From Lineus longissimus (taxonomy: Eukaryota; Nemertea; Pilidiophora; Heteronemertea; Lineidae), in the NCBI RefSeq assembly GCF_910592395.1, contig NC_088320.1:12398501-12462500 (forward strand): a stretch of DNA of 64,000 bases. The letters are read 5' to 3'. Shown here piece by piece: positions 1 through 12,408 of the stretch. Within the stretch, counting starts at the first letter, position 1. Each line of letters starts with the position of its first letter. Below the pieces are notes generated by a model, which worked only from the letters and a program-made list of their open reading frames with translations, ran no database searches and was not told where the DNA came from. The position numbers were made by a program, and so were the translations under genes.

Positions 1-1015
1 TTTGGTACATATGTAGTATGTACCCCATGATGAGGTGATCTCGGAGACGAAAGTTCAGTTCACTCTGGTTTTGGCCACCAGGAAGTCAGATCTAAAAACA
101 TAAAAAAGTGCAATCATTCCTTTAAAACTACTTGCTTGATTGCCACAAATTGTATTTTTTTATTTTGCCTACTTTTCACAGGAGTCAAATGCCATGAACC
201 ACAGCTGTAGCTGTAATTATAATGGCCATAATTTTGGAAAACAATGCGCCCTACATGATATCATCTAGACGCAATTAATTATTTTAAGGGTCTGTCATGA
301 TTTTTTAACTCATTGGTATGGTGAGGCTATATAGTACCATAGTGTCCATCGACGTCTGTGACCTTTTTCAAAAACAGGGGCCTGTTACACATGGTCCCCT
401 AGGTCAGGTGACCTCTGACACTGAATTTTGGTTTGGTCTAATTCTTGACTTGGCCGCCAGCAGGCCAAAACTGAAAACCTAAAGTATCAGAACTCACCTG
501 TTACTGATTCGGTTTTGATAACATTTTTGTGGTAGGTGTACTCCTAGCAAGGATACATTGCATATCGTACGGGTTTGTGATTTGACGTATTTTTTCAAGG
601 TCACAGATGCCCTATGGCGTAAAAAATTGCAGAGTGTAATTATGGGACATTTCCTAACCACTGAGGTTATGGGTTTGAGACTTTAAATGTTTGACCCCCT
701 AGGTCAGTTGACCTTTGAAGCAAATTTTGGTTCAATGTGACCCTTAACTTGGCCACCAGGGGTCAAAAACTGAAATCAATTGTCCATGTACCACTTTGTC
801 AGGTGATCCGAGGGATAAAAGTTAAAAAAATGTCACTGACACATTGTAATTCAAACTGCAGGATATTTAACCCATTCGCTGCAGACAATGTTTTGTACCC
901 TTCTTGTCTCACCGGTCCGAGGACATGGAGGGGTCTACAAGTGCGGTGTCTGTCTTCCATAACCCCCTAAGTCCAATATCCTCTGACACTGAATTTCAGT
1001 TTGGTCCAGTCATTG
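1..1015 (+). repeat. R1 ~300-bp repeat, about three degenerate units
   Basis: Repeated cues mark the units: a 'tttgg..cacat' start, 'cctaggtcaggtgacctctgac', 'cttggccaccagg', 'tagcaaggatacat' and 'gtgtaactatgg'. They are in the opposite orientation to the array at 27405-28900. The left end is cut by the window. No coding exon is supported here; the short ORF at 737-970 lies inside the repeat. Confidence 0.8.
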
Positions 1016-2085
1016 CATGATGCGGCGGTCAATGTAAACCCATAACCGGTCGACATTTTTTAAAAAGTTGACAGTACCTATTTTTGGGGTCGACAAAGGG
1101 GGTGTTCAGTGTTGGCATTGCTGCTGATTTAGAAATTCAGACAGTCAGAACCCTTGACCCACTGGATCTGGCTGAAAGTTTCAGTGATGTTTGACTGAAC
1201 TCCCAAACTTCAGAACCAAAATTATCATAATATTTCAACTTCAGGAGTGCACCACCTGAATTACTTACTGATAGTGGACTGACAAGGGTATGTGTAAATT
1301 TCGCCACTGTTTTTCATTTGGGACACTCATGAAGAAGTTGAATACGATGGCGCCCAAAGTAGTTCCAGATGCCAATTTTCATGTTATTCTAATATTTATT
1401 ATTCCAATGCTTGGAAGCACTAGTATGTAGATGAGATACCAAAACATTTTAATTTATTTGGGGTTCTCATGAACTTATGAGACACAGGCAGTCTAAGTGG
1501 GCAAAATGGCCATATGTGGACACTTTTCCGGTTACTTCATGAGTCATCTGGCACATGTTACAAACAACATCACAGAACAGATTTCTAATTGGAAAAGACG
1601 CAATGAAACATTTTTTGGTCATGACTTATCTCCCTTCGAAGCTAAATGATTACCCTAATTTTGCCCAACCCCTGGAAGGACTTTCAAAACGGAGGGTCAA
1701 TAACCCTTTTTTATTTCCTGTTTTTTTCCTGCTTTGTTTTGCATGTAGGCAACTGAAAATATATTGTAGTTACACTGGTTGTACCATTCATTGTGGTTGA
1801 CATCTACATTCCTAGCCTCATCATAAATGATTACACAGGGTTCAATGAATTATGAAATGTAGACCTTCTGTATGTTCCTGTTGTATATATTTGTTCACTT
1901 GACTCTCATTGTATTTATCTCCTTTTGGTCTTGTGGAATTGTATTGCATTTAAGATATTTGCCCTTGCATGTGGTGGCTGGTTAGGCCTTTTTCTAATCA
2001 AAAATCTTTATGGGCCTCTGATCAAGTGCAAGTTTGTGATATGGTTCGAATGATGTATATCGAAGCAGTTTAATTTTAAGTAGCA
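1016..2085. other. No recognised feature
   Basis: AT-rich sequence with no exon that has convincing splice borders and no repeat that I can match elsewhere in the window. Confidence 0.5.
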
Positions 2086-2710
2086 TAAGATTTTGGCGCA
2101 CCGCAGGGGAGTCTATACAACGCTGCGGTGTCCGTCGTCGTCGTTCGAAACCTTCTTCAACAACAGTGGCTTGTTTTTTAACCACGAGTGCTATGAACTT
2201 GAAACTTTGTACACAGGACCCCCAGGTCAGGTGACCTCTGAAAATGAATTTCAGTCCGATCAAATTCTTGACTTGGCCACCATCTGGGTCAGAAGTGGAA
2301 ACCTAAAAAGTGTGATATCTCTCTGATGAGTTACTCCTTTTCGATAAAATCTTTATGCCATGGTAGGTTCTCCTAGCAAGGATACATCACATAACATATG
2401 GATTTTTGATTTGACCAAATGGCGTAAATTGGCCATTTGAGTGTAACTATGGCATGTTACTTAATTGATAAAGCTATGAACTTAAAATTTGGTACACATG
2501 ACTGCTCCGTCATATAGCCTCTGACACTGAATTTCGGTATGTTCTGATTCTCAACTTGGCCACCAGGGAGTCAAAACTAAAAAAGGTAAAAAGTGCAATA
2601 TCTCGCGTGTTTTCAATGATAGTTTTATAGTAGGTTCTCCAAGCAAGGATACATCACATATCCTATGGGTTTTGCTTTGACGTTTATGGCCTTAATATAC
2701 AACCATACAC
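2086..2710 (+). repeat. R1 repeat, two units with a (CGT)n head
   Basis: The head 'ggggagtctata..cgctg' followed by 'gtccgtcgtcgtcg' matches, in reverse, the end of the array near 28840-28910, so this is a real end of the repeat family. Two ~300-bp units follow, carrying 'aggtcaggtgacct' and 'cttggccacca'. Confidence 0.75.
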
Positions 2711-2987
2711 CATGATCTGTCTAAACACAGTATAGGCTACTCATTTTTTAGCGAGACATTTCTCTACTTCCACACCAGATCTACAGAACACAAAATCCAC
2801 CTGTTATGGTTAATAATTGAGACATTCTAGAATGTGTGCTTTACTCTGTTACGTTAGTTTCATAATGACAACCAATTTCGTGATTTCCACGGGCAAAAGA
2901 TTTTGGCCGATTACTGTTAGCACTGAAAACGTCCAATGCCTGTAAACAACAGAATTTGAAGGATGAGGACCACTTGAGAAAACCTAC

Positions 2988-3064
2988 CTCGAATTTTCCT
3001 GTTGTTGGGTTAAGGTCCTTGAGAGAATAGTCACCAATCATGTCACCATTCTCATCAACACTGA
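2988..3064 (-). CDS. Possible orphan exon
   Basis: A 77-bp open stretch on the minus strand lies between an AG acceptor (AAATTCAG) and a GTAGGT donor. It encodes about 25 residues ending NPTTGKFE. Phase is 1 in and 0 out, the same as two linker exons of the SET-YR gene at 25547 and 26957. It lies 9 kb beyond that gene's stop, so it would belong to another gene or be a stray exon. The acceptor lies in R1 repeat sequence, which weakens the call. Function unknown. Confidence 0.25.
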
Positions 3065-3400
3065 CTGAATTTTCAAGGTCACATAGGTCAAATGGCGTAA
3101 ATTGTCCGTTTGAGTGTAACTGTGGTGCATTTCTTAACCACTAAAGCTATGAATTTGAAATTTGGTACACATGACTCCCTACGTCATGTAACATTGGACA
3201 CCTGATTTCCATCTGATCTGTTTCTCGACATGGCCATCAGGAGGCCAAAACGAAAAGAGGTAAAAAGTGCAATATCGCTCTAATTAGTGACTTGTTTTCA
3301 ATGATATTTTTTTGGTAGGTACTCAAAGCAGCGATGCATCACATATCATACAAACTTTGGTTTAACCTATAATCTATAGATGTAGCATAAACCAGGATAA
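3065..3400 (+). repeat. R1 repeat, one unit
   Basis: Contains 'caaggtcacataggtcaaatggcg', 'ggtacacatgactcc' and 'tggccatcaggaggcc', in the same order as in the other units. Confidence 0.7.
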
Positions 3401-3540
3401 ATTCGTAACCACCAAATATCTAGACGGTAAGCAAAATGGCCCCTGGCCCCCACTTAAGTGAGCAGGAACCTTTGGCCATGGCCATTTTCAGTTTGATTAC
3501 GCTCATCGAAGTGTTTTATATTATGTACAGTGTAAATACA

Positions 3541-4135
3541 ACATTGGTGCAAAGGGGACATTTATCACATGGGAACATTTTTGGGAACGCTGCATCTCAA
3601 TCAATCACCGTATGTAGTGGACCAGCCTTCGTGTCCTCTTGATATAAAAACAACAACATTGAAGTCAACTAAACAGAGTGAACATCTTGGGATGCTGTAT
3701 CTCCATCAATCGAGGCATTGTAGCTCAACCGTAGCCTTCGTGTCCACTTAATAGAGTAAAGATAAAAAATGAAGTGAACTAAACTGAGAGTGAACAGCAT
3801 AGGTGCAAAGGGGACATCAATTACTGGTTATGGGGACATTTTTGGGGACGCTGCATCTCAATCGACAGTATAAAGTGGACCAGTCTTTGTGTCCACTAAA
3901 AAGAGTAGAAGAAATAAACATTCAAGCCAACTTAACAGAAATTGAACAACATTGGTGTAAACTATAGTAGCATCAGTCATCGGTTATGGGGACATTTTCG
4001 GGGACGCTGTATTCCCATTGATCACGGCATTAAGGCTTGACCACATAAAGTGGACGAGCCTACGTGTCCACTTAATAGAGTAAAAAACAATAAAATTGAA
4101 GTCAACTTAACAGAGAGTGTACAAAAACTGGCATG
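3541..4135 (+). repeat. R2 hairpin repeat, three tandem copies
   Basis: Three copies read 'ggttatggggacattt..ggggacgctg', then 'aagtggaccagcctt..gtgtccacttaatagagta', then 'gaagtcaacttaacagag'. GTGGAC and GTCCAC form a short stem in each copy. Further copies lie at 29536-29610, 30105-30245 and 36245-36425. It looks like a SINE- or MITE-type family, but no internal promoter boxes were confirmed. Confidence 0.7.
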
Positions 4136-4540
4136 AGAATAAGCGTGAATATTTTTTGTGTTTTAACGATCGAGTTAATGTAGGCCACACATAATGCTAT
4201 GAATATTCAAACTCAAGTTTTAAAGTTTAAAGTTTTCGACCAATTTCGAATGAACAGAGTGGACCTTCAGAAATAAAATACTAAACAACAAATAAAAGGC
4301 AAGTTTTCTTTCGAAACTCGCACGTCCAGCCGGAGCACTCATATTTCCCGCAATTTAACTTTGGTGACGTCACTGTAATATAATTCACAGAATACGAGAC
4401 ATTCTGACATTTCTGGAAGATGTAACAAGTCGCTGTACCAATGTATGCTGCTATTTACCCATCGTTTGGTTTGGTTCGGATATTTCCAATGATTGAAACC
4501 ATTGACCAATGAGGCAGTTTGTTTTCATTTACATCAAGCA

Positions 4541-4800
4541 CAAGCACACCGAATTTCGGTCCAATGCTCAACTTGGCTAACAGGGGGCCATAACCGAAAA
4601 GGTAAAAAGTGCACTATCTCGCTTTATTGGTGACTTGCTTTTAATAATATTTTTATGGTAGGTATTCCAAGCCAGGATACAACACATGTCATACCCATTT
4701 TTATTTGACCTATATACTATACACGTAGCATGTTCCTTGAACGGGATGAATTCCTAACCACCAACTATCTGTATGGTGAGCTCAGTGGCCCCTGGTTGAT
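4541..4800 (+). repeat. R1 repeat, partial unit
   Basis: 'cttggctaacagggggcc', 'aaaagtgcactatctcgc' and 'taggtattccaagccaggatacaacac' match the central part of R1, diverged. Confidence 0.65.
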
Positions 4801-6632
4801 AGTGTTGATACTTATGTATTGAAAAACTGAAATGAAATATAGAAGAACTCTTGCATTTTGATCCAAGCATGGAAGTTTGAATGCACTGGAGTGCATTATT
4901 TCAATCTGTGTTCACTGATCTCTTTCCATACATTTACACCCATGTTATTTTTGCATTTATTGCTTATCTGATCGATTTCTCTCTGTCCATTTTCTATACG
5001 TGTACTGTATTCCTATTACTGGTGACGTTTGTAGACTGTTGGTCAATTACAATATTATGATAACTATAATAGTTGTTTTTCTTAATTATTTTGATACAGT
5101 CATAGCACTGGACTTATTTCTGTCCCTTGCCAAGAGGAGGATGGATGCACATAGTGTTCTGTCCCATCCAAACCCCAATCCAGACCGAAGTTTGTAAAGC
5201 ATTGATTTGATGTTACATGGAAATGATGATTGAAGCTCAAAATTAGTACGAGTTATGTACCCATATCCTCGCCAAAGTCACACATGACCCCACGAATACC
5301 ATCACTTTCAACAGGCTTGTGCTGGTGCTGGTGGTGAAAGAACTGAATATTTGTTGAGGTCATGAGTTCGAATCTCGAAGGCCCCTGCCTCCCCCCCCCA
5401 CACATTCGAACCCATGATATATGTTAATACTGAAACTTCTTATTCGTATTGCACAGCTTAAGTGTTCTTAGCAGTCATATATATATGTTGTTTGTTTTTT
5501 CTCAAAACTTTACGGAGCTGGCAACTGGCCGAGTAGGGGTATCCAGTAAATTAGAAAAAGTCCCTTGAGCTATGTTTTAGCTTCGAGTTATTCACTCGGA
5601 GGTTTGAGGGTACCTTTTAGCCCTACATACATGTATTTGTTATCAAGTTAGGACTGAAATAAAGTTATATATACTAGCTATTTCAAATGCAAAATCTTGT
5701 GGTCTGGCATAACAGCGCATCGACTTTTTGCCAATAAATATGGATTTTGTCCAAAATGAGACTCGCCATTTTAAGCTCCATTACGAGGTCCTCTTCCATG
5801 ACCCCTTTATATTTCCATCAATGTATCCAAAATAATCGACATCTTGACAGTCACTTAAATAACATCATCCTTATCATTGCTGTGTTGCATAAAAATCGAT
5901 TCCGTGTTTAATATTAATATCTAATCATCCAGCAGTCCTTTTTTAAGGACAAAGTCACAATAAAAATTTAGGGACAAGTTAAATGTGATCCAAGTTCAGT
6001 GGTTTTATAAAATCCTTAAAACCTAGAGATTACTATGCATGATATATTTTACCTCATAACTTAATTCTTTCATACAATCTTACAATCTTACAATCATACA
6101 AACATACTCGAGAGTCATCAACGTTACCTCTAGGTTTTTAGGGGGACACTTACAAATTCCTGTGCAACACATTCCCGTTTCAAATAAGCAACATAAAACA
6201 AGAAACAACGATTGTATATTTCACTATGGTAATTTTTATTCATTTCCAACAAAGATTGTGGCATTTTCGCCAATCAATCGGTTCCCAATTCTGTCCTACG
6301 AAGACAAAAGGCAGTATGATAACGGACCATGTAATTTAGACATTTTGCTGATTTCGCGAATGCAACTTTTACATAATGAGTGATGAGCGGACAGTTTGAG
6401 TTAAGACTGATGTAAAAATTGCGTAGGAAGTGAAGCCATGCCTGGCCAAAAGTCTTATAATGGAGTCGTACAAAATATTAAAAATTGGTACATTTATTAC
6501 ATTTATTACATTTTTACATTTATTACATTTACAAATATTTTACAAACTAAAAATATCTGTTGTAATCCGTGTTGGTTTTGGCAAAGGCATTATCACCGTG
6601 GGTAGAGGTATTGGTTTACCTTTGTAACAAAA
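4801..6632. other. No recognised gene
   Basis: AT-rich, with short open frames only. The frames at 5000-5197, 6162-6383 and 6430-6627 lack splice context or protein-like composition. The last runs through an 'attacattt' microsatellite-like stretch near 6490-6535. Confidence 0.5.
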
Positions 6633-7368
6633 TGCGGGCCTTGCGCATCTCAAAATGAACTAATCTTTTGTCTGTTTCTTTTGCGTCATTATTTCCTCTC
6701 CGGCTAAGCACGTAGTTTTCCTGGGCAAACCGATACCTTAATAAAGACCGTGATTATAAGCGTAATCAAATTGGCACAGTTCGCATTGAAAATGTAGTGG
6801 ATAGCCGACCTTGTTACTGAAAACGGAGTGACTGTTTTGCATGTGTCTGAATTTTCGAACTCAGAAGAAGAAGAAGTCAATGAGGTATTGTAAAGTAACA
6901 TGACAAGTGTACGGATAATTTCGGTTAGCTCACTAGGCAACTCCTTTTCAAGGCAAGGCTCGTAAAACTGCAGGGTAATTTACTTTTGAAAATGAATAAG
7001 AAATATCTCAAGAAAAAACATGAAAACATACAAAAAATAGTACAACGTGTGATATAGTGCACGCATATGATTAATTATATCATCTTGCTGCATCTTGAGT
7101 AGCCTGGCAACCTATTTCAAGACGTGAAAGAAAATTTTTAACCCCACCCCTTTGTACCAAAAAAACATTATCAAATCGATACAAAATTATTGTCTCCTCA
7201 ACAAAAATTCAAAAATTCAAAAATTCAACCTCGAGTCAAATGCATACCATGAGAGCAGTTAATTTTTTAGACTGGGGCCCATCAAAAAATCACTTGTTTT
7301 TGAAGTGTCTGCTAAGTTATTTGCCAAAAATAACTGGGACTTGTTTTACAGTGTCTTGCACATAGAAT

Positions 7369-8004
7369 TTAGATTGGAAGATTTTGCAATGGTGATCTTT
7401 CAAAAGGGCCATAATACGGATTAGAATACGCATTCTCGTCGTTTTTAAACATCTGACGCAATCTCTCCGATTGATATTGGGAGCATGTTTTGCACCTGCA
7501 CCGAATCTGGCATTTGGTGACAAACCATTCATGGTGCCTTTTGGCGTTTCTGTAATTTTGTTTAAATTTGCGGTAACTTAGACTTACACATTTGCACAAA
7601 AAAGTAGGCAACCTGCACTTTCTGAAAATATTTTCGACTGTGTCACAATAGTTAGCGCAAAGGAGAGTATGCATCACTTTGAGATAGGGTGCCATTTGTC
7701 CATTTGGAATTATAGGTATCAAGTCACTAACTATCGACTCTTCTAACTGAAGATAACATATGATCTCTACAGTGAGATATAGTAAATTATCATAAAGCGG
7801 AACTTTTGCGCCTACATTCAGGCATGATATTAGACACTGAAATGCCTTTTTATCAAACTGTTCGAAGTTGAAATAAGAACATTTTCTATTTGTTAACATT
7901 CGAACTGCATTATCAGTAGTCACTAAAATCTTGTGAGCTATGATGGGGGGCTCAATGGTAACATCACCATTGTCACCAAAGCTGAACACAAGCATATCTC
8001 CCAT
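7369..8004 (-). CDS. BTB/POZ-like protein, intronless, 211 aa
   Basis: A single-exon ORF on the minus strand. Residues 8-100 follow the BTB pattern: a 'GDVTIE' strand, 'AHKILV' (the usual AHK-x-LA position), 'FEQFDKKAFQCLISCLNVG' in place of the F-x-x-LL-x-Y-x-Y-T-G helix, then 'LLYLTVEIICYLQLEESI' in place of the A-D-x-L helix. The C-terminal 55 residues are basic with a CRCKTC cluster. This reading is from pattern only and the fold is inferred. The ATG at 8004 is the first in frame, and a second Met follows three codons later. The upstream sequence is purine-rich, so an acceptor there is unlikely. No intron is seen, so a retrocopy or a mobile-element gene is possible. A near-identical copy with a stop lies 2158 bp away. 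Confidence 0.5.
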   Translation of the reverse strand: MGDMLVFSFGDNGDVTIEPPIIAHKILVTTDNAVRMLTNRKCSYFNFEQFDKKAFQCLISCLNVGAKVPLYDNLLYLTVEIICYLQLEESIVSDLIPIIPNGQMAPYLKVMHTLLCANYCDTVENIFRKCRLPTFLCKCVSLSYRKFKQNYRNAKRHHEWFVTKCQIRCRCKTCSQYQSERLRQMFKNDENAYSNPYYGPFERSPLQNLPI

Positions 8005-8339
8005 TTGTCTGGAACCTTTTTGTTTTTCTCTTTAAAATTCTAAATGATCCCACATTCCCGCCCCCAGAGCCAGGAAATATGCTTGTGATCACAATGACAA
8101 GTGCAATTCACGGTACGTAAAGAATAACATCAGTCAGACAAGTCAACGAGCCCTGTTTTGCAAGTTGTTAATTGGGCTACTGAAGATGAAAGTAAACTGA
8201 TCCAAGTTTTTTTGCACAAAATAACATAATTAAATCGATGGTAAGTACAATCATCCACTGTATTCATCAAAAGAGCAATCTCTTGTGACATTAAATGCAT
8301 ACAATGGGATATTCAGAAAGTTCCGGTCCATGAATTTGT

Positions 8340-8475
8340 AACCCTGAACCCAGGTTGTTGTCGCTGTAACATAGGCTGAAATATTTGCACAAAATTGTCG
8401 GCAACTTGCCCTTGAGTGTGTATCATTAAGAGATAGGGTGCCATTTGTCCATTACGATGAATTATGGGTATTGAA
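8340..8475 (-). pseudogene. Degraded fragment of the BTB-like gene (unit A)
   Basis: On the minus strand the frame reads 'IPIIHRNGQMAPYLLMIHT', close to 'IPIIPNGQMAPYLKVMHT' in the intact ORF. The bases 'agatagggtgccatttgtccatt' near 8430 repeat those near 7685. This is an older partial copy that lies upstream of the intact gene in each unit. Confidence 0.6.
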
Positions 8476-9526
8476 CCCTGAAAATCCCCCCCCCCACAAT
8501 TTTTGCTACCGCAGTATTGATGTCCTCATAAACAAAATTGCTGACTTGCTGTCCTTCACTCGGCTGACCCAAAAATTCCTGCAACATCAACCACCAAAAC
8601 AATATGTCCGAAGTACACATATTGCAATGACAGAATTTACCAGTACATTCAATTTGTATACATTTCTGGCAAAGGGGACCACAGCATTTCTATGAGGTCA
8701 TCACTTTCCCAACAAGAAGATATGTTGAAAAAAAAAAGGATTACACTTGCCAGAAACAGAACAATTGCCCTGCCGGGTTAACAATCACGGTAGTTGCTAA
8801 AAAGACACCACAAGGAAAACCTTTAAATCTATGCATATCTTTCAAAACAACACCCACCCCCCCCCCCCCTTCCCCTCAACATTACCAGTAACTTTAATAT
8901 ACATTTGATGAACCTTACTTTCTGAGTTTAGCGGAATCTTTTTGCGGGCCTTGCGCATCTCAAAATGAACTAATCTTTTGTCTGTTTCTTTTGCGTCATT
9001 ATTTCCTCTCCGGGTAAGCACGAAGAAGAAGAAGTCAATGAGGTATTGTAAAGTAACATGACACGTGTACGGATAATTTCGGTTAGCTCACTAGGCAACT
9101 CCTTTTCAAGGCAAGGCTCGTAAAACTGCAGGGTAATTTACTTTTGAAAATGAATAAGAAATATCTCAAGAAAAAACATAAAAACATACAAAAAATAGTA
9201 CAACGTGTGATATAGTGCACGCATATGATTAATTATATCATCTTGCTGCATCTTGAGTAGCCTGGCAACCTATTTCAAGACGTGAAAGAAAATTTTTAAC
9301 CCCACCCCTTTGTACCAAAAAAACATTATCAAATCGATACAAAATTATTGTCTCCTCAACAAAAATTCAAAAATTCAAAAATTCAACCTCGAGTCAAATG
9401 CATACCATGAGAGCAGTTAATTTTTTAGACTGGGGCCCATCAAAAAATCACTTGTTTTTGAAGTGTCTGCTAAGTTATTTGCCAAAAATAACTGGGACTT
9501 GTTTTACAGTGTCTTGCACATAGAAT

Positions 9527-10162
9527 TTAGATTGGAAGATTTTGCAATGGTGATCTTTCAAAAGGGCCATAATACGGATTAGAATACGCATTCTCGTCGT
9601 TTTTAAACATCTGACGCAATCTCTCCGATTGATATTGGGAGCATGTTTTGCACCTGCACCGAATCTGGCATTTGGTGACAAACCATTCATGGTGCCTTTA
9701 GGCGTTTCTGTAATTTTGTTTAAATTTGCGGTAACTTGGACTTACACATTTGCACAAAAAAGTAGGCAACCTGCACTTTCTGAAAATATTTTCGACTGTG
9801 TCACAATAGTTAGCGCAAAGGAGAGTATGCATCACTTTGAGATAGGGTGCCATTTGTCCATTTGGAATTATAGGTATCAAGTCACTAACTATCGACTCTT
9901 CTAACTGAAGATAACATATGATCTCTACAGTGAGATATAGTAAATTATCATAAAGCGGAACTTTTGCGCCTACATTCAGGCATGATATTAGACACTGAAA
10001 TGCCTTTTTATCAAACTGTTCGAAGTTGAAATAAGAACATTTTCTATTTGTTAACATTCGAACTGCATTATCAGTAGTCACTAAAATCTTGTGAGCTATG
10101 ATGGGGGGCTCAATGGTAACATCACCATTGTCACCAAAGCTGAACACAAGCATATCTCCCAT
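9527..10162 (-). pseudogene. BTB-like gene copy 2 with a nonsense codon
   Basis: Same frame as 7369-8004. One substitution (plus-strand t to a near 9699) turns Lys155 into TAA, leaving 154 residues. The remaining 57 codons stay open to the same stop. One more coding change is seen (Leu to Pro in 'FLCKCVS-L/P-SYRKF'). The BTB-like half remains intact, so a truncated product is possible. More likely it is an early pseudogene or a polymorphic copy. Confidence 0.75.
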
Positions 10163-10496
10163 TTGTCTGGAACCTTTTTGTTTTTCTCTTTAAAATTCTA
10201 AATGATCCCACATTCCCGCCCCCAGAGCCAGGAAATATGCTTGTGATCACAATGACAAGTGCAATTCACGGTACGTAAAGAATAACATCAGTCAGACAAG
10301 TCAACGAGCCCTGTTTTGCAAGTTGTTAATTGGGCTACTGAAGATGAAAGTAAACTGATCCAAGTTTTTTTGCACAAAATAACATAATTAAATCGATGGT
10401 AAGTACAATCATCCACTGTATTCATCAAAAGAGCAATCTCTTGTGACATTAAATGCATACAATGGGATATTCAGAAAGTTCCGGTCCATGAATTTG

Positions 10497-10635
10497 TAAC
10501 CCTGAACCCAGGTTGTTGTAGCTGTAACATAGGCTGAAATATTTGCACAAAATTGTCGGCAACTTGCCCTTGAGTGTGTATCATTAAGAGATAGGGTGCC
10601 ATTTGTCCATTACGATGAATTATGGGTATTGAACC
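10497..10635 (-). pseudogene. Degraded BTB-like fragment (unit B)
   Basis: Copy of 8340-8475 carried along by the tandem duplication, with the same 'GQMAPYLLMIHT' frame. Confidence 0.6.
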
Positions 10636-11264
10636 CTGAAAATCCCCCCCCCACAATTTTTGCTACCGCAGTATTGATGTCCTCATAAACAAAATTGCTG
10701 ACTTGCTGTCCTTCACTCGGCTGACCCAAAAATTCCTGCAACATCAACCACCAAAACAATATGTCCGAAGTACACATATTGCAATGACAGAATTTACCAG
10801 TACATTCAATTTGTATACATTTCTGGCAAAGGGGACCACAGCATTTCTATGAGGTCATCACTTTCCCAACAAGAAAATATGTTGAAAAAAAAAAGGATTA
10901 CACTTGCCAGAAACAGAACAATTGCCCTGCCGGGTTAACAATCACGGTAGTTGCTAAAAAGACACCACAAGGAAAACCTTTAAATCTATGCATATCTTTC
11001 AAAACAACACCCAGCCCCCCCCCCCTTCCCCTCAACATTACCAGTAACTTTAATATACATTTGATGAACCTTACTTTCTGAGTTTAGCGGAATCTTTTTG
11101 AACATATTAGTTGGTTCACCATAAATCAAGTCTGAGGGTATTTGAAAAAAAATGCAAATTACAAATGACTATTTACATCGAATGCCTCGAAGCACTAGCA
11201 TATCACCTTTCTCAAAAAGACTAATCTAATAACAAGTGATTTGGATTGATTGCCAATGCAACTA

Positions 11265-12205
11265 AAATACAAGTTACGGTATATGGATGGATTGCCATCA
11301 CATGTCAAATGCTATAACTTGCAACTCTAGCATTAGCGACAAGAAAATTAACATGAAAATAAAATACAAGTTGCGGTATATGGATGGATTGCCATCACAT
11401 GTCAAATGCTATAACTTGCAACTCTAGCATTAGCGACAAGAAAATCAACATGAAACTAAAATACAAGTTATGGTATATGGATGGATTGCCATCACATGTC
11501 AAATGCTATAACTTGCAACTCTAGCATTAGCGACAAGAAAATTAACATGAAAATAAAATACAAGTTGCGGTATATGGATGGATTGCCATCACATGTCAAA
11601 TGCTATAACTTGCAACTCTAGCATTAGCGACAAGAAAATTAACATGAAAATAAAATACAAGTTACGGTATATGGATGGATTGCCATCACATGTCAAATGC
11701 TATAACTTGCAACTCTAGCATTAGCGACAAGAAAATTAACATGAAAATAAAATACAAGTTACAGTATATGGATGGATTGCCATCACATGTCAAATGCTAT
11801 AACTTGCAACTCTAGCATTAGCGACAAGAAAATTAACATGAAACTAAAATACAAGTTATGGTATATGGATGGATTGCCATCACATGTCAAATGCTATGAC
11901 TTGCAACTCTAGTATTAGCGACAAGAAAATTAACATGAAACTAAAATACAAGTTACGGTATATGGATGGATTGCCATCACATGTAAATGCTATAACTTGC
12001 AACTCTAGCATTAGCGACAAGTAAATTAACATGAAACTAAAATACAAGTTACGGTATATGGATGGATTGCCATCACATGTAAATGCTATAACTTGCAACT
12101 CTAGTATTAGCGACAAGTAAATTAACATGAAACTAAAATACAAGTTACGGTATATGGATGGATTGCCATCACATGTAAATGCTATAACTTGCAACTCTAG
12201 TAAGC
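11265..12205. repeat. 97-bp minisatellite, about 10 copies
   Basis: Unit 'caagttacggtatatggatggattgccatcacatg..' repeats at 97 bp (11271, 11368, 11465, 11562, 11659, 11756, 11853, 11950). The last copies are 96 bp because of a one-base loss ('atgtcaaatg' to 'atgtaaatg'). Copies are over 95% alike. The 104-codon minus-strand ORF here is only the array read in frame. It ends about 200 bp past the stop codon of the SET-YR gene, so it may lie in that gene's 3' region. Confidence 0.95.
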
Positions 12206-12408
12206 GGCAAGAAAATGAGTGAATTTACATACCAACACCACACTTATCATCACAAACCTGAGCAGACATGATTTTGGTGGACAGCAAATAGAAGAAATTA
12301 TGATGGCCTTTCCAAGCAAGGAAATGCAATGCCTGGTCTTCGGGGAAAATTTCACCGATTTAGGACAATCTGAAAATGTGATTTGGTTGGTTGACCATTG
12401 CATATTAT

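Larger units (their letters stand above)
6633..8942. repeat. Tandem duplication, unit A (2.31 kb)
   Basis: Starts 'tgcgggccttgcgcatctc' and ends '..gcggaatcttttt', where unit B begins directly. It carries the intact BTB-like ORF and a degraded second piece of the same sequence. Compared with unit B it has an extra 152 bp near 6705-6862, between 'taagcacg' and 'aagaagaagaagtcaatg'. Apart from this the units are almost identical over 2.1 kb, so the duplication is young. Confidence 0.95.
8943..11102. repeat. Tandem duplication, unit B (2.16 kb)
   Basis: Second copy of 6633-8942, shifted by 2310 bp at the start and by 2158 bp after a 152-bp deletion. Sparse substitutions and a few homopolymer-length changes separate the two units. 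The right edge is at 'aatctttttgaacatattag'. Confidence 0.95.

Noticed and set aside
7317-7532. 71-codon frame (and its copy at 9475-9690)
   Set aside because: Shadow frame overlapping the BTB-like ORF and conserved only because the DNA is duplicated.
11880-12194. 104-codon repetitive ORF, minus strand
   Set aside because: It is the 97-bp minisatellite read in one frame; 97 is not a multiple of three, and one-base losses keep it open only locally.
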